From DT-110 sp030148525 (lineage in GTDB: Bacteria > Bacteroidota > Bacteroidia > Chitinophagales > Saprospiraceae): DNA of 64,000 bases. Within the stretch, counting starts at the first letter, position 1, and each line of letters starts with the position of its first letter. Under the pieces are notes generated by a model. It saw only the letters and a list, made by a program, of their open reading frames with translations, did not search any database and was not told the DNA's origin. Both the position numbers and the translations under genes were made by a program. Location: positions 2,666,001-2,730,000 of the forward strand of contig OZ245751.1 of NCBI GenBank assembly GCA_965227445.1, read 5' to 3'. Of the stretch, positions 16,582-25,609 are shown piece by piece.

Positions 16582-16929
16582 ATGGCTATAATGATAACGG
16601 ATGAATGCATCAACTGCGGCGCCTGCGAACCAGAATGCCCCAATAACGCTATCTATGAAGGTGGTGTGGAATGGGCTATCTCCGAAGGTACTGGCGTCTC
16701 CGGCTCTTACCAACTGGAAGACGGTTCCAAAACCGACGCGGATGCCCAACACGATCCGGTTTCTGATGATTTCTATTTTATCGTTCCCGATAAATGCACG
16801 GAATGCGTTGGTTTCCACGAGGAGCCCCAATGCGCCGCTGTTTGCCCCGTTGATTGTTGTGTACCCGATCCCGAACGCGAAGAATCTGAAGAACAATTGC
16901 TGGAACGCAAAGAGCGTTTACACCTGTAG
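16582..16929 (+). CDS. 2[4Fe-4S] ferredoxin, YfhL-like
   Basis: 115-aa cytosolic electron carrier. Cluster 1 ligands are Cys9, 12, 15 and 19 (CINCGACEPECP). Cluster 2 uses Cys72, 75, 84 and 88 with an 8-residue spacer (CTECVGFHEEPQCAAVC), the arrangement of YfhL-type ferredoxins. Additional Cys92/93 follow. An insert of ~40 acidic residues lies between the clusters and the tail is charged. The start at 16582 matches the family N-terminus (MAIMITDECINCG). Partner enzymes cannot be named from context. Confidence 0.94.
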   Translation: MAIMITDECINCGACEPECPNNAIYEGGVEWAISEGTGVSGSYQLEDGSKTDADAQHDPVSDDFYFIVPDKCTECVGFHEEPQCAAVCPVDCCVPDPEREESEEQLLERKERLHL

Positions 16930-16946
16930 TTTTTTTCCGCTTCCGC

Positions 16947-16985
16947 AAAAAAAGCGCAGTGCTTCCCGGCTCTGCGCTTTTTTTT
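16947..16985 (+). terminator. intrinsic terminator of the ferredoxin gene
   Basis: AAAAAAAGCGCAG pairs with CTGCGCTTTTTTT around a 12-nt loop, ending in a run of eight or more Ts, 18 bp after the stop codon. Confidence 0.9.
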
Positions 16986-17085
16986 AGTCCCGTCGGGGCG
17001 ACCTGCTATGCTCTGCGCTTACGCAAACTTTTGGGGGCGAAGGCGCAAAAAAAACAGCCCCGGCAGGGGCAACCTTTCTGTTCTG
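16986..17085. repeat. two REP-like copies of AGYCCCGNCGGGGCRACCT
   Basis: 16986-17016 and 17055-17085 align along 31 bp: AGTCCCGTCGGGGCGACCT and AGCCCCGGCAGGGGCAACCT, each followed by a related TCTGC end. Each contains a short CCCG/CGGGG hairpin. A small CCGGAC...GTCCGG hairpin follows at ~17087. I see no gene in 16930-17172. Confidence 0.6.
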
Positions 17086-17172
17086 CCGGACGCAAGTCCG
17101 GTAAAAACGCCCCACCCAGAATACCATCCTTTTTACTACCTTCACCCCCACACCAACCAAACACTAAAACCA

Positions 17173-18843
17173 ATGCCAACTGATATTCAAATTGCGCAGG
17201 CCGCTACCCCTCGCCCCATCCAGAACATTGCCAAAAAACTAAACATCCCCAACGAAGACCTCATCCCCTACGGGCACCACAAAGCCAAGCTCCCACTGCA
17301 TTTATATCAGCCCAACCGCGCTGCACAATCCAAACTCATCCTGGTAACAGCCATTTCCCCATCGCCCGCCGGTGAAGGTAAAACCACAACCTCTATTGGT
17401 TTGTCCGAAGGACTCAACCGCATTGGCAAACAGGCAACCGTGGTTTTGCGCGAACCATCCCTTGGGCCCGTTTTTGGTATGAAGGGCGGTGCCACCGGCG
17501 GCGGGTACTCCCAGGTGTTGCCGATGGAAGAGATCAATCTCCACTTTACGGGCGATTTCGCAGCTATTGAAAAAGCCCACAACCTGCTTTCAGCCCTCAT
17601 CGACAACTCATTGCACAACAAAAAATCAACCCTGAACCTCGACGGACGAACGGTTTTGTGGAAGCGAGTGATGGATATGAATGACCGTGCCCTGCGCAAT
17701 ATCATTGTGGGCCTTGGGGGCACCGGAAGTGGTATACCCCGCGAGGCAGGATTTGACATTACGGCAGCCTCCGAAGTCATGGCCATCCTTTGCCTGGCCA
17801 ATGATCTGCCCGATCTTAAAGAGCGTCTGGGAAATATCTTTGTGGGTTTCACCAAAGACCGCCAACCGGTCTACGCCCGCGATCTGAAGGCCCATGGAGC
17901 CATGGCAGCCCTCCTCAAGGATGCGATCAAACCCAATCTCGTACAAACCCTCGAAGGTAATCCCGCCATTATTCACGGAGGCCCCTTTGCCAACATAGCC
18001 CAGGGTACAAATACGGTAATTGCCACCCGCATGGGGATGAGTCTCTCCGACTACGTGGTGACAGAAGCCGGATTCGGGGCCGACCTGGGAGCTGAGAAGT
18101 TTCTGGACATCAAATGCCAGAGTGCCGGCATCGCTCCTTCCGCCGTGGTGATCGTCGCTACGGTCAGGGCGCTTAAGTACCACGGCGGAGTCGACAAATC
18201 TGAATTGACTACTCCCAATACCCAGGCAGTAGATCGAGGACTCGGGAACCTGGAAAAGCACATTCAAAACGTACAACAATTTGGTCTGCCGGCTGTCGTT
18301 GCCATTAACGCCTTCACTGCCGATACACCCGAAGAAGTAGCATTGGTCAAGAAAAGGTGTGAAGCACTGGGCGTTCAGGTCGTCTTGTCGGAGCACTGGG
18401 CCCACGGAGGTGCCGGTGCCGAAGGACTAGCCCGGGAATTGGTAAGGACAATCGACGAGCATAAAGCGGATTTCAAGCCCATCTACGATTGGAATCTCCC
18501 AGTTCCGGAAAAGATCGAAGCGGTCGCCACCCGAATCTATGGCGCAGAAGGAGTGGATTTTTCCCGGGAGGCCAAAAGGGATCTGCGCCGAATTAACAAA
18601 CTAGGCCTGGAGCATCTGCCGGTATGCATTGCCAAAACGCAGTATTCCTTTTCGGATGACCCCAAGCAAGTGGGCATTCCCGATCCCTTCCGCTTGCACG
18701 TACGCGAGATCGAGATTGCCGCCGGTGCAGGTTTCCTGGTACCGATTACCGGTACTATGATGCGCATGCCAGGTCTCCCCGGCGTACCCGCCGCCGAGCA
18801 TATCGATATCGATGCGGACGGAACGATTACGGGCTTGTTTTAA
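17173..18843 (+). CDS. fhs: formate-tetrahydrofolate ligase
   Basis: 556-aa cytosolic enzyme that joins formate to tetrahydrofolate using ATP, giving 10-formyl-THF for purine and one-carbon metabolism. SPSPAGEGKTTT is the phosphate-binding loop; EPSLGPVFGMKGGATGGGY, VVTEAGFGADLGAEKF and the C-terminal TGTMMRMPGLPGVPAA are signature segments. The start at 17173 (MPTDIQIAQA) is where the fold begins; the 55-codon open upstream extension runs through REP-like sequence and is not coding. It has no operon partner and faces a convergent hydrolase gene over an inverted repeat. Confidence 0.97.
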   Translation: MPTDIQIAQAATPRPIQNIAKKLNIPNEDLIPYGHHKAKLPLHLYQPNRAAQSKLILVTAISPSPAGEGKTTTSIGLSEGLNRIGKQATVVLREPSLGPVFGMKGGATGGGYSQVLPMEEINLHFTGDFAAIEKAHNLLSALIDNSLHNKKSTLNLDGRTVLWKRVMDMNDRALRNIIVGLGGTGSGIPREAGFDITAASEVMAILCLANDLPDLKERLGNIFVGFTKDRQPVYARDLKAHGAMAALLKDAIKPNLVQTLEGNPAIIHGGPFANIAQGTNTVIATRMGMSLSDYVVTEAGFGADLGAEKFLDIKCQSAGIAPSAVVIVATVRALKYHGGVDKSELTTPNTQAVDRGLGNLEKHIQNVQQFGLPAVVAINAFTADTPEEVALVKKRCEALGVQVVLSEHWAHGGAGAEGLARELVRTIDEHKADFKPIYDWNLPVPEKIEAVATRIYGAEGVDFSREAKRDLRRINKLGLEHLPVCIAKTQYSFSDDPKQVGIPDPFRLHVREIEIAAGAGFLVPITGTMMRMPGLPGVPAAEHIDIDADGTITGLF

Positions 18844-18845
18844 CG

Positions 18846-19055
18846 GTGCCCGATCCTCCGGATCGGGCTGGAGTGCTTGTCATCACCCCGATCCGGTAGT
18901 GCCGCGGATCAAGATTCGTTATTCTGGGCATGTTTCTGAACGGTCCGGAGGATCGACTTTTCATCGCCCCACAATTATTGATTCTTGATCTGCCTAGCTA
19001 GAGGATCGGCCTAAATCGATCGTCATCGCCCCGATCCGGAGGATCGGGCACCAAC
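18846..19055. repeat. CCTCCGG-core inverted repeats flanking 165 bp
   Basis: The 23-bp end GGTGCCCGATCCTCCGGATC... (18846-18868) has an exact reverse complement at about 19032-19054. Two degenerate copies lie between (~18888 and ~18938). The same core recurs at 42483-42608. The distal copy encodes the last residues of the hydrolase gene, so the repeat is a bidirectional transcript end. Confidence 0.8.
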
Positions 19056-19976
19056 TAAAAAGGCTCGCACATCCGCCGCCGTAACTTCCGGAGCTTCCTC
19101 CATTGGCACGTGCCCTAATTTCGGATAGGTAATGACCTCACTATCCGTGATTAGCCCGTGAAATAGCTTGGCGTGCTCGACGGGGATCCAGGTATCGCGT
19201 TCCCCCCAGAGAATTAGAGTGGGTGATGAAATACTCGACAGGGTCTCGGTGGGAACCCGGTGTTTCGTACGAGCGCGATCAATAAAGGCCCTTCGGTTCC
19301 CGGGTCTTCGGAAAAGCTGGAAATACCGGTCGATCACCTCTTCGGAAACGGCCTCCGGGTCTCCGTACACATCGCGCAGACTCTTGGCGAACAGTGGTTT
19401 GGGAGTGATATACCGAAGTAATTGCCCTACTACCGGCGTTTCCGCCAGTTTGATACCGAGGGGTGTCTCTTTTTCGTTGGGCATACCGGAGGGATCTACC
19501 AAAATAAGCTTTTCGACACGCTGCGGATGAGCCGTGGCGTAAGACCAGGCAATCAATCCACCCAGGGAGTTTCCGGCCAGATGGAAAGAATCGAGTGGCA
19601 GCTTTTTGGCGAAAGCCTCTAAAAAATCCACATAGGCAGCTATGGAATAATCTCTCTCAGGGTGAGGTCCGGTGAGGCCAAAAGCGGGCAGATCAAGGCT
19701 GATTACGGTGAAGGAGTCAGCTAGCAACTGTGTCCATCCCTCCCAGGTGTGGAGAGAAGCACCCGTACCGTGCAGCAGCAAAAGAGTCGGTCCGGAACCC
19801 GTGCGCCGATAGTGAACATCCATGCCCTCTATTTCCAAAAACTTCGAATCGGAATACGTATAATCCTCTTTCAGGGATTGTAAGGGACGATCGGGAACGT
19901 AAAAACCAATAGCAAGGCCAATTACTGCCAGCAGTATTCCCCACACTATTCCTTTTAAGAATGGCCCCAAACGCAT
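19023..19976 (-). CDS. alpha/beta hydrolase, membrane-anchored
   Basis: 317 aa. An N-terminal signal anchor (residues 8-27) is followed by an alpha/beta hydrolase fold: LLLHGTGAS oxyanion region, nucleophile elbow GNSLGG, the acid in LILWGERD and the catalytic His in GHVPMEE. The substrate cannot be predicted. The natural domain ends at AFLVG; the final residues ARSSGSGR are translated from the CCTCCGG repeat, a tail without family support. It starts 1 bp after the trmH stop, as the third gene of the ALDH-trmH operon. Confidence 0.88.
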   Translation of the reverse strand: MRLGPFLKGIVWGILLAVIGLAIGFYVPDRPLQSLKEDYTYSDSKFLEIEGMDVHYRRTGSGPTLLLLHGTGASLHTWEGWTQLLADSFTVISLDLPAFGLTGPHPERDYSIAAYVDFLEAFAKKLPLDSFHLAGNSLGGLIAWSYATAHPQRVEKLILVDPSGMPNEKETPLGIKLAETPVVGQLLRYITPKPLFAKSLRDVYGDPEAVSEEVIDRYFQLFRRPGNRRAFIDRARTKHRVPTETLSSISSPTLILWGERDTWIPVEHAKLFHGLITDSEVITYPKLGHVPMEEAPEVTAADVRAFLVGARSSGSGR

Positions 19977-19977
19977 A

Positions 19978-20625
19978 TCAGTCGTTTTTGCGGTGAACGT
20001 TTTTCCCGCTCAACCGGTGTTCGTGGCGGTGCAAGTACTCCGCTAATAATTCACTCTGCTCGGCCTCGGTCATTCGGTTACCGGCACCGTACAGGCCCGC
20101 TTCCCGGCGTTGGCGTAGTCCTTCGTAAAGCGTTACCGCACAAGCAACACTGATATTAAGACTTTTCACCATGCCCATTTGGGGGATCAGAAAATTGGCG
20201 TCGGCATGCATCAACGCCTCCTCTGACAGGCCATCGTGTTCGTTGCCGAACATAAGGGCTATCGACCGGGTCAGGTCCAGGTCGTATACATTTTTCGCTT
20301 CCGCATTCAAATGAGTAGCCAGAATAGTCTCGTAGTTGCGCCGTACGTGAGCGAAACAGGGCCCGGGATCCGTGTAAAAATGGACGTCAATCCATTTGCG
20401 GGCTCCACTGGAAGTACGCCGGCCCATTTCGAGCTTATCGAGCTTCTGCAGTTCTGGTTCGGTGTAGAGAACAAATATCTCCCGAATGCCCACCGAATCA
20501 CAGGAACGCAGCACGGCCCCGATGTTGTGTGGGTCGTGAACATTTTCCAGAATAACGGTGAGATCCTTCTGGCGACGGGAAACTACTCCCTGGAAGCGCT
20601 GCTTTCGTTCGGCGGTGATTTTCAT
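19978..20625 (-). CDS. trmH: TrmH-type tRNA/rRNA 2'-O-methyltransferase
   Basis: 215-aa SPOUT methyltransferase using SAM. The three SPOUT motifs are visible: HNIGAVLRSCDSVG (Asn and Arg), LMFGNEHDGLSEEAL, and IPQMGMVKSLNISVACAVTLYE, which forms the SAM-binding knot. The short size, basic N-terminus (MKITAERKQRFQ) and C-terminal helices fit TrmH, which makes Gm18 in tRNA, rather than RlmB; this specificity is inferred. The ATG at 20625 is preferred over an upstream in-frame start at 20673 that overlaps the ALDH end. Confidence 0.9.
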   Translation of the reverse strand: MKITAERKQRFQGVVSRRQKDLTVILENVHDPHNIGAVLRSCDSVGIREIFVLYTEPELQKLDKLEMGRRTSSGARKWIDVHFYTDPGPCFAHVRRNYETILATHLNAEAKNVYDLDLTRSIALMFGNEHDGLSEEALMHADANFLIPQMGMVKSLNISVACAVTLYEGLRQRREAGLYGAGNRMTEAEQSELLAEYLHRHEHRLSGKNVHRKND

Positions 20626-20659
20626 AGTATTGGCCGGTAAAAATATAAAATTCCTGAAG

Positions 20660-22021
20660 CTAGAAAACCACAACCGTTTTCACGTTTACGAATTCCAGCA
20701 TACCCTCACGTCCCAATTCACGGCCAAAGCCCGATCGCTTAACACCACCGAAGGGCAAATTCGGATCTGATTTCACCATACCATTGATGGCAATAGCTCC
20801 GGCCTCGAGTTCACCCGCAACTCGTTCAGCTCGTTGCTGATTTTTGGACCAAACTGCGGCTCCTAAACCATAGGGGGTATCATTGGCCAGCTCAACAGCC
20901 TCCGCCTCCGAAGCTACCTTGAACACAGACAATACGGGACCGAACAACTCCTCTTCGTAGGCGGGCGTTCCCGGTTGAATATCAGTAAGCAATACCGGAT
21001 CGAAGTAGTTGCCAAGGTCTTTACGCGGGCCGCCTTTGTGGTTGATGGTAGCTCCGCCCGCGACCGACTCTGTCAACTGGCGATTGAGGTTTTCGAGTAA
21101 GTCGGGGCGGGCCATGGTCCCCAGATCGTGGCCCTCTTGTGCGGGATCGCCTGTTTTGAGGGCGTCGATTTCCTTCCTGAACAGGTCCATCACCTTATCG
21201 TATACCTTCTCGTGAACGATAAAGCGCTTGGCAGCAATACAGGTTTGACCGGTATTTAGCATACGGGATGTGACACCTGTTTTTACGGCTTCCGCCAAAT
21301 TGGCGTCCTCCAGAATGATATAGGCATCACTTCCCCCCAATTCCATGACGCACTTTTTGAGGTATTTGCCGGCCAGGGAAGCGACTGCTGACCCGGCACG
21401 ATCGCTACCGGTCAGGGCTACCCCCTGCACGACGGGGTGAGCGATTACGGATTCCACCTGATTGGTCTCCAGGAATAGCGTTTGGAAAGCTGCCGGCACC
21501 TGAATCGCTTCGGACATCAGGGCCTCGATCATCAGGCCACAGCGCGGAACATTGGGGGCTGGTTTCAACAGGGCGACATTACCAGCTAGCAGAGCGGGAA
21601 CAGCATACCGAAAAGCCTGCCAAAAAGGAAAATTCCAGGGCATAACGCCTAGAACAGCTCCTGCCGGATCGTAGCGTACATAGCTTTTTTCATACCCGGC
21701 ATCAATGGTTTTCTCCGACAGAAACTCTGCGGCCCGGTCAGCATAATAGCGACATAACCACGCGCATTTCTCTATTTCGCTCACGGCCTGGTCGATGGGC
21801 TTACCCATTTCCAGGGTAATGGTTTTGGCGCATTGTTCTTTGCGTTTATCGAGCAGGTCGGCAAGTGACCGCACCTGATCGGCCCGGTCGGCGACAGACA
21901 GGCGTTTCCATTTGGCGAAAGCCTCCGTAGTCTGATGCATACGATAATCTATCTGATCCGATGACAATTGCGGAAATGATTCCAGCACCTCTCCGGTAGC
22001 GGGGTTCTTCGTTTGAAACAT
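20660..22021 (-). CDS. NAD(P)-dependent aldehyde dehydrogenase, succinate-semialdehyde type
   Basis: 453-aa soluble dehydrogenase. It starts at MFQTKNPATGEVLE (ATG at 22021), the usual beginning of this short succinate-semialdehyde dehydrogenase subgroup. The general base Glu is in MELGGSDAYIILED, the catalytic Cys in NTGQTCIAAKR and the C-terminal NLPFGGVKRSGFGRELG is intact. It probably oxidises succinate semialdehyde or a similar short aldehyde; substrate preference is inferred from overall likeness. It is the first gene of the ALDH-trmH-hydrolase operon, and its leader begins beyond a strong hairpin. Confidence 0.92.
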   Translation of the reverse strand: MFQTKNPATGEVLESFPQLSSDQIDYRMHQTTEAFAKWKRLSVADRADQVRSLADLLDKRKEQCAKTITLEMGKPIDQAVSEIEKCAWLCRYYADRAAEFLSEKTIDAGYEKSYVRYDPAGAVLGVMPWNFPFWQAFRYAVPALLAGNVALLKPAPNVPRCGLMIEALMSEAIQVPAAFQTLFLETNQVESVIAHPVVQGVALTGSDRAGSAVASLAGKYLKKCVMELGGSDAYIILEDANLAEAVKTGVTSRMLNTGQTCIAAKRFIVHEKVYDKVMDLFRKEIDALKTGDPAQEGHDLGTMARPDLLENLNRQLTESVAGGATINHKGGPRKDLGNYFDPVLLTDIQPGTPAYEEELFGPVLSVFKVASEAEAVELANDTPYGLGAAVWSKNQQRAERVAGELEAGAIAINGMVKSDPNLPFGGVKRSGFGRELGREGMLEFVNVKTVVVF

Positions 22022-22076
22022 GGTGGTGATATTTGGTATACAGGATTCGAAACAGCCTGGCATCTGCTTCTGTAAT

Positions 22077-22118
22077 ACACAGGACCGAACCACCCGTACG
22101 GGCTATCCGGTCCTGTGT
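22077..22118 (-). terminator. 11-bp stem hairpin after the lipoprotein gene
   Basis: ACACAGGACCG pairs with CGGTCCTGTGT, and inside lies CCCGTACGGG, the same core as in the 6501 palindrome. It separates the lipoprotein gene from the ALDH operon. There is no T-tract. Confidence 0.65.
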
Positions 22119-22148
22119 ATTGCCAACACCTGTTACTGATGGCTTGTT

Positions 22149-23624
22149 CTATCGGTCCAGCCTGCTGAATTGATAATCCCGGAATTCCAGGATATTTACG
22201 TGCTGGTTTTCGTACCGCTCGATCTGCATACGCTCCGCACCAGAGGCAGTGGGATCCACAATGGGTTGGAAATTAAAGCGGGTGTGTAACATTTCAGCGG
22301 GATTGCGGTCCAGGACATTCTGGAAGTTCAATCCGTATTCCGTCATCAGCCGACCAAAATACAAGGCGATATCATGGCCCAGATAAGCGGCATCCATTGG
22401 TAAGGTACCGTACTCTTCAAAGTAGGCGCGCTGAAAATCCTCCACCTCGACCGACGATCGATCCAGATACATGTTACTGCTTACCCGCACATGAAAACGC
22501 TCGTAATAATCGTAATCGATGTGCTGATAATTGACCCACTGGGGCATACCGTACACCACGATTCGCTGATCGCGGGTGCGAACCCCATCCAACTCCCGAA
22601 GAAAGGAGTAAATGAAGGTTTCATCTGCCCATGACGGGATAACAAATGCCATTTCTTCGCGGCCCTGGACGATGGGGTTCAGGTCAATATCTTCGTATGG
22701 TCCTTCCTCGTGCGGAATGATGTATTCATTGAGGAGCTCCTCCGGCATGCGGGTTCCCACGCTGGTAAAATAGGCTTCCCGCATCATCTCCAGGCATTGC
22801 TTTTCGATATTGACATTGCGGGTGACCATCACAATATCCGTCGGAGCGAATTCTGACAAGGCGTGGTTGATCAAGGATGTACAATGCGTGCGCAGGGTAG
22901 GGCTGACCTGTATGAAATTGGGATTATCGGAAGTGAGATTATCGGAAGCACTATAGGGTGACACTAATACAATATTCTCCCGTTTGGCAAAATCGGCAGC
23001 CTTGCGAATATTATCCCGGCGATAGGGACCGATAATGAGTTGTGCATTGCGTATATCCGCCCGGTTGTTCAGCATGCGATCCACGAGTACAGGACTGGCT
23101 TCAGTATCCATCACTGACACATCAAGAGCCAGGCCCTCCCGTTCCAGTTTTTTCATAGCCAGTTGCATGCCAGCATAGAAATTGACGGACCAGGCCGATA
23201 CATTATTACTGATTTCCCGGTCGTCGTTGGCCAGGCGGTTGGTCAGGAATGGCAGCATTACCGCAATCTGGTAGGAGTCTAGTTTTTTGCCGCTCGTGCG
23301 ATCAACGGGTAAAGGGATGTCCATTCCTTCCGACGTGATGGGAGGAACCTGTGTTTCGGGAATATTGGTCCACTGGATGGTATCCATTTTCTCTTTGGGG
23401 CCCGAATCGATCACGACCCAGCGACCCAGCTCAGGATCGTAAACCCGGGTTCCCTGGATTTCATCGAGAGTGCCGTCTTTGTTTGGTTCGTAGGACGGAT
23501 CAGTTTGAGCTTTCCGGAAGGCATCGCACCCCATCAGCAGGGGCAGCAAGCACATCAGGAGCCAGAACGCTTTACTCCCACTCGATAGTCGAGGGGGGTT
23601 TAGTACTAATGTCATAAACAACAC
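22149..23624 (-). CDS. periplasmic ligand-binding (type I fold) lipoprotein, LpoA/amino-acid-binding-like
   Basis: About 491 aa. The signal sequence SKAFWLLMCLLPLLMGC ends in a lipobox Cys. The body is a type I periplasmic-binding fold (YQIAVMLPFL; YAGMQLAMKKLEREG; AQLIIGPYRRDNIRKAADFA; IVLVSPYSASDNLT), as in ABC amino-acid receptors and the penicillin-binding-protein activator LpoA. No ABC transporter genes are nearby, which favours a non-transport role. To keep the signal peptide, translation must begin at 23624 or 23615, within the last ~50 bp of guaA. That overlap implies translational coupling. Confidence 0.82.
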   Translation of the reverse strand: MLFMTLVLNPPRLSSGSKAFWLLMCLLPLLMGCDAFRKAQTDPSYEPNKDGTLDEIQGTRVYDPELGRWVVIDSGPKEKMDTIQWTNIPETQVPPITSEGMDIPLPVDRTSGKKLDSYQIAVMLPFLTNRLANDDREISNNVSAWSVNFYAGMQLAMKKLEREGLALDVSVMDTEASPVLVDRMLNNRADIRNAQLIIGPYRRDNIRKAADFAKRENIVLVSPYSASDNLTSDNPNFIQVSPTLRTHCTSLINHALSEFAPTDIVMVTRNVNIEKQCLEMMREAYFTSVGTRMPEELLNEYIIPHEEGPYEDIDLNPIVQGREEMAFVIPSWADETFIYSFLRELDGVRTRDQRIVVYGMPQWVNYQHIDYDYYERFHVRVSSNMYLDRSSVEVEDFQRAYFEEYGTLPMDAAYLGHDIALYFGRLMTEYGLNFQNVLDRNPAEMLHTRFNFQPIVDPTASGAERMQIERYENQHVNILEFRDYQFSRLDR

Positions 23625-25125
23625 GGTTTATTCCTTTAACATGATTGATGATCTCACTGGACACTTTAGCCAGGAAATCGTAGGGCAGCGGGCTCCATTC
23701 GGCTGTCATTCCATCGGTGGAATTGACAGCTCGCAGGGCTACGGCCTGTTCGTAGGTGCGTTCGTCGCCCATAACACCGACCGATTGTACGGGCAGTAAA
23801 ATGGTACCGGCCTGCCACACCTCGTCGTATAATCCAAACGATTTCAGGTTGCGAATATATATGTCATCGGCCTCCTGAAGTAATCGGACTTTCTCCGGGG
23901 TGATATCCCCTAATATACGGATTCCCAAGCCAGGTCCGGGAAAAGGATGGCGACCAACTATATTTTCCGAAATATTCAGTTCGCGACCCACCTTACGCAC
24001 TTCATCCTTAAACAACATGCGTAGCGGCTCAATAATCTTTAATTTTAATTTATCGGGTAGTCCGCCCACATTGTGATGAGACTTGATGGTCACCGACGGT
24101 CCGTGCACACTGACCGACTCGATTACATCGGGGTAAATAGTCCCCTGCCCCAACCAGGCAATGGCCCGGTCTTTTTCCTCCAGCTTGGTGGCCTCCGCTT
24201 CGAAAACCTCAATGAAGGTACGCCCGATGGCTTTGCGTTTCAGCTCCGGATTAGTCACTCCTTCGAGAGCCTCGTAGAATTGATCTTTGGCGTCGACACC
24301 GACAATATTAAGTCCCATATCTTTATAGGAGTCGAGCACATCCTCGAATTCATTCTTCCGCAACAGACCATTGTCTACAAAGAAACAAACCAGGTTTGTG
24401 CCAATGGCGCGGTGGAGCAGCATTGCTGCCACGCTGGAATCTACCCCACCGGATAAGCCCATGAGCACGTGCTCATCACCAAGGGTTTGACGTAAATCGG
24501 CCACCGTCTGTTCGACGAAGGCAGCGGGGGTCCAGTCACCGCTGCACTGGCAAATATCGATCACGAAGTTTTTCAGCAGGGTTTTGCCATCAAGGCTGTG
24601 GGTAACTTCCGGGTGGAATTGCAGGCAGTACACCGGCTGTGGGAAAGCACCATCTTTTGCTTTAAAGGCAGCTACATCAATGCTTTCGGTACCGGCCAGC
24701 AGTTCGAATTGGTCGGGCAGTTCCATGATAGTGTCACCGTGTGACATCCAGACCTGCGAATTATCGGGAATATCATTGAGGAGTGGATCGTCCTGATACT
24801 GACGAGTCAGCATGGCTTTACCGTATTCCCGTTTATTGGAGGCCTGTACTTTTCCCCCAAATTGTTGGGCGATGTATTGGGCTCCGTAGCACACACCGAG
24901 CACCGGGCGTTTCCCGATAAAGGCTTCCAGGTTCGTATGGAGTGCCCGTTCGTCGGTAACGGAAAATGGGCTCCCCGACAGAATTACGCCTTTGTAGGAA
25001 TCGTCCAGTTCGGGTACTTTATTGAAAGGTACGATTTCGCTGTACACATTCAATTCCCGCACCCGGCGAGCAATCAATTGGGTGTATTGGCTCCCGAAAT
25101 CGAGGATAAGGATTTTATCGGTCAT
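23572..25125 (-). CDS. guaA: GMP synthase (glutamine-hydrolysing)
   Basis: 517-aa cytosolic enzyme converting XMP to GMP. The amidotransferase domain has the catalytic Cys in GVCYGAQY and His/Glu in QFHPEVTH; the ATP pyrophosphatase domain has the PP-loop SGGVDSSVA, and the dimerisation domain ends TKPPSTIEWE. ATG at 25125 with TATCTTTG at 25137-25130, so close that the transcript may be leaderless. The downstream lipoprotein gene overlaps its end. Confidence 0.98.
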   Translation of the reverse strand: MTDKILILDFGSQYTQLIARRVRELNVYSEIVPFNKVPELDDSYKGVILSGSPFSVTDERALHTNLEAFIGKRPVLGVCYGAQYIAQQFGGKVQASNKREYGKAMLTRQYQDDPLLNDIPDNSQVWMSHGDTIMELPDQFELLAGTESIDVAAFKAKDGAFPQPVYCLQFHPEVTHSLDGKTLLKNFVIDICQCSGDWTPAAFVEQTVADLRQTLGDEHVLMGLSGGVDSSVAAMLLHRAIGTNLVCFFVDNGLLRKNEFEDVLDSYKDMGLNIVGVDAKDQFYEALEGVTNPELKRKAIGRTFIEVFEAEATKLEEKDRAIAWLGQGTIYPDVIESVSVHGPSVTIKSHHNVGGLPDKLKLKIIEPLRMLFKDEVRKVGRELNISENIVGRHPFPGPGLGIRILGDITPEKVRLLQEADDIYIRNLKSFGLYDEVWQAGTILLPVQSVGVMGDERTYEQAVALRAVNSTDGMTAEWSPLPYDFLAKVSSEIINHVKGINRVVYDISTKPPSTIEWE

Positions 25126-25129
25126 GCAG

Positions 25130-25137
25130 CAAAGATA
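25130..25137 (-). promoter_or_regulatory. TATCTTTG promoter directly abutting the guaA start
   Basis: The minus strand reads TTG, ~16 bp, TATCTTTG, then CTGC and ATG. In Bacteroidota transcription starts a few bases after TAnnTTTG, so +1 falls at or next to the A of the ATG. No guanine-riboswitch or leader can fit. Confidence 0.65.
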
Positions 25138-25149
25138 AGCTATTGGCAA

Positions 25150-25505
25150 TATTCAAGGAAAAGCCACAAAGCTAAGAAAAAATAGGCTGGGGAATTTTCA
25201 TCAGACGCAGATAAAATGGTAGCATTCAGACACGAGCCATAGCGACTGATGCAAATAAATCGAAAAGCCCCCTCCTGCGTGCCGGAAGAACTAGGTTGAG
25301 GTTCCCGCCTTCGTCCGTTGCATAAAAGGTTTCACTCCAAATACACAGCCTGCCGATACCGAAGGTTGAAATGGATTTTACAGGTATACCGCTTCCGAAA
25401 AGGTTCGGGCTTCGCCCAACCTTTTCACGCGAGTATATACTCGACTCGAAGTGGTTTGGTGTCCCAGCACGAAGTACTGCGGAGCAAAACCACTTCGTTG
25501 TCGGT
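25150..25505. repeat. non-coding stretch with mosaic palindromic repeats
   Basis: I see no gene. 25385-25425 holds a GAAAAGGTT...AACCTTTTC hairpin and 25446-25498 a CGAAGTGGTTT...AAACCACTTCG hairpin. Both boundary sequences (TATACCGCTTCCGAAAAGGTT and CCACTTCGTT) recur, closer together and inverted, at 33178-33228, so this is a dispersed modular element. TATATTTG at 25505-25512 is an exact -7 match and is the likely promoter of the M48 gene. Confidence 0.6.
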
Positions 25506-25609
25506 ATATTTGCGATGATTCAATTCATTAAATATTACTTAAAGTACCGGGGGCTATGCATATCTTGCAGTGCGCTACGCGTTTTCTGAAAAACCAAAAG
25601 ACAAAACTC

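Noticed and set aside
17008..17172. N-terminal extension of fhs
   Set aside because: The 55 extra codons pass through two REP-like repeats, are absent from the family and have no domain likeness.
25125..25200. Purine riboswitch ahead of guaA
   Set aside because: The promoter abuts the start codon, leaving no leader in which an aptamer could fold.
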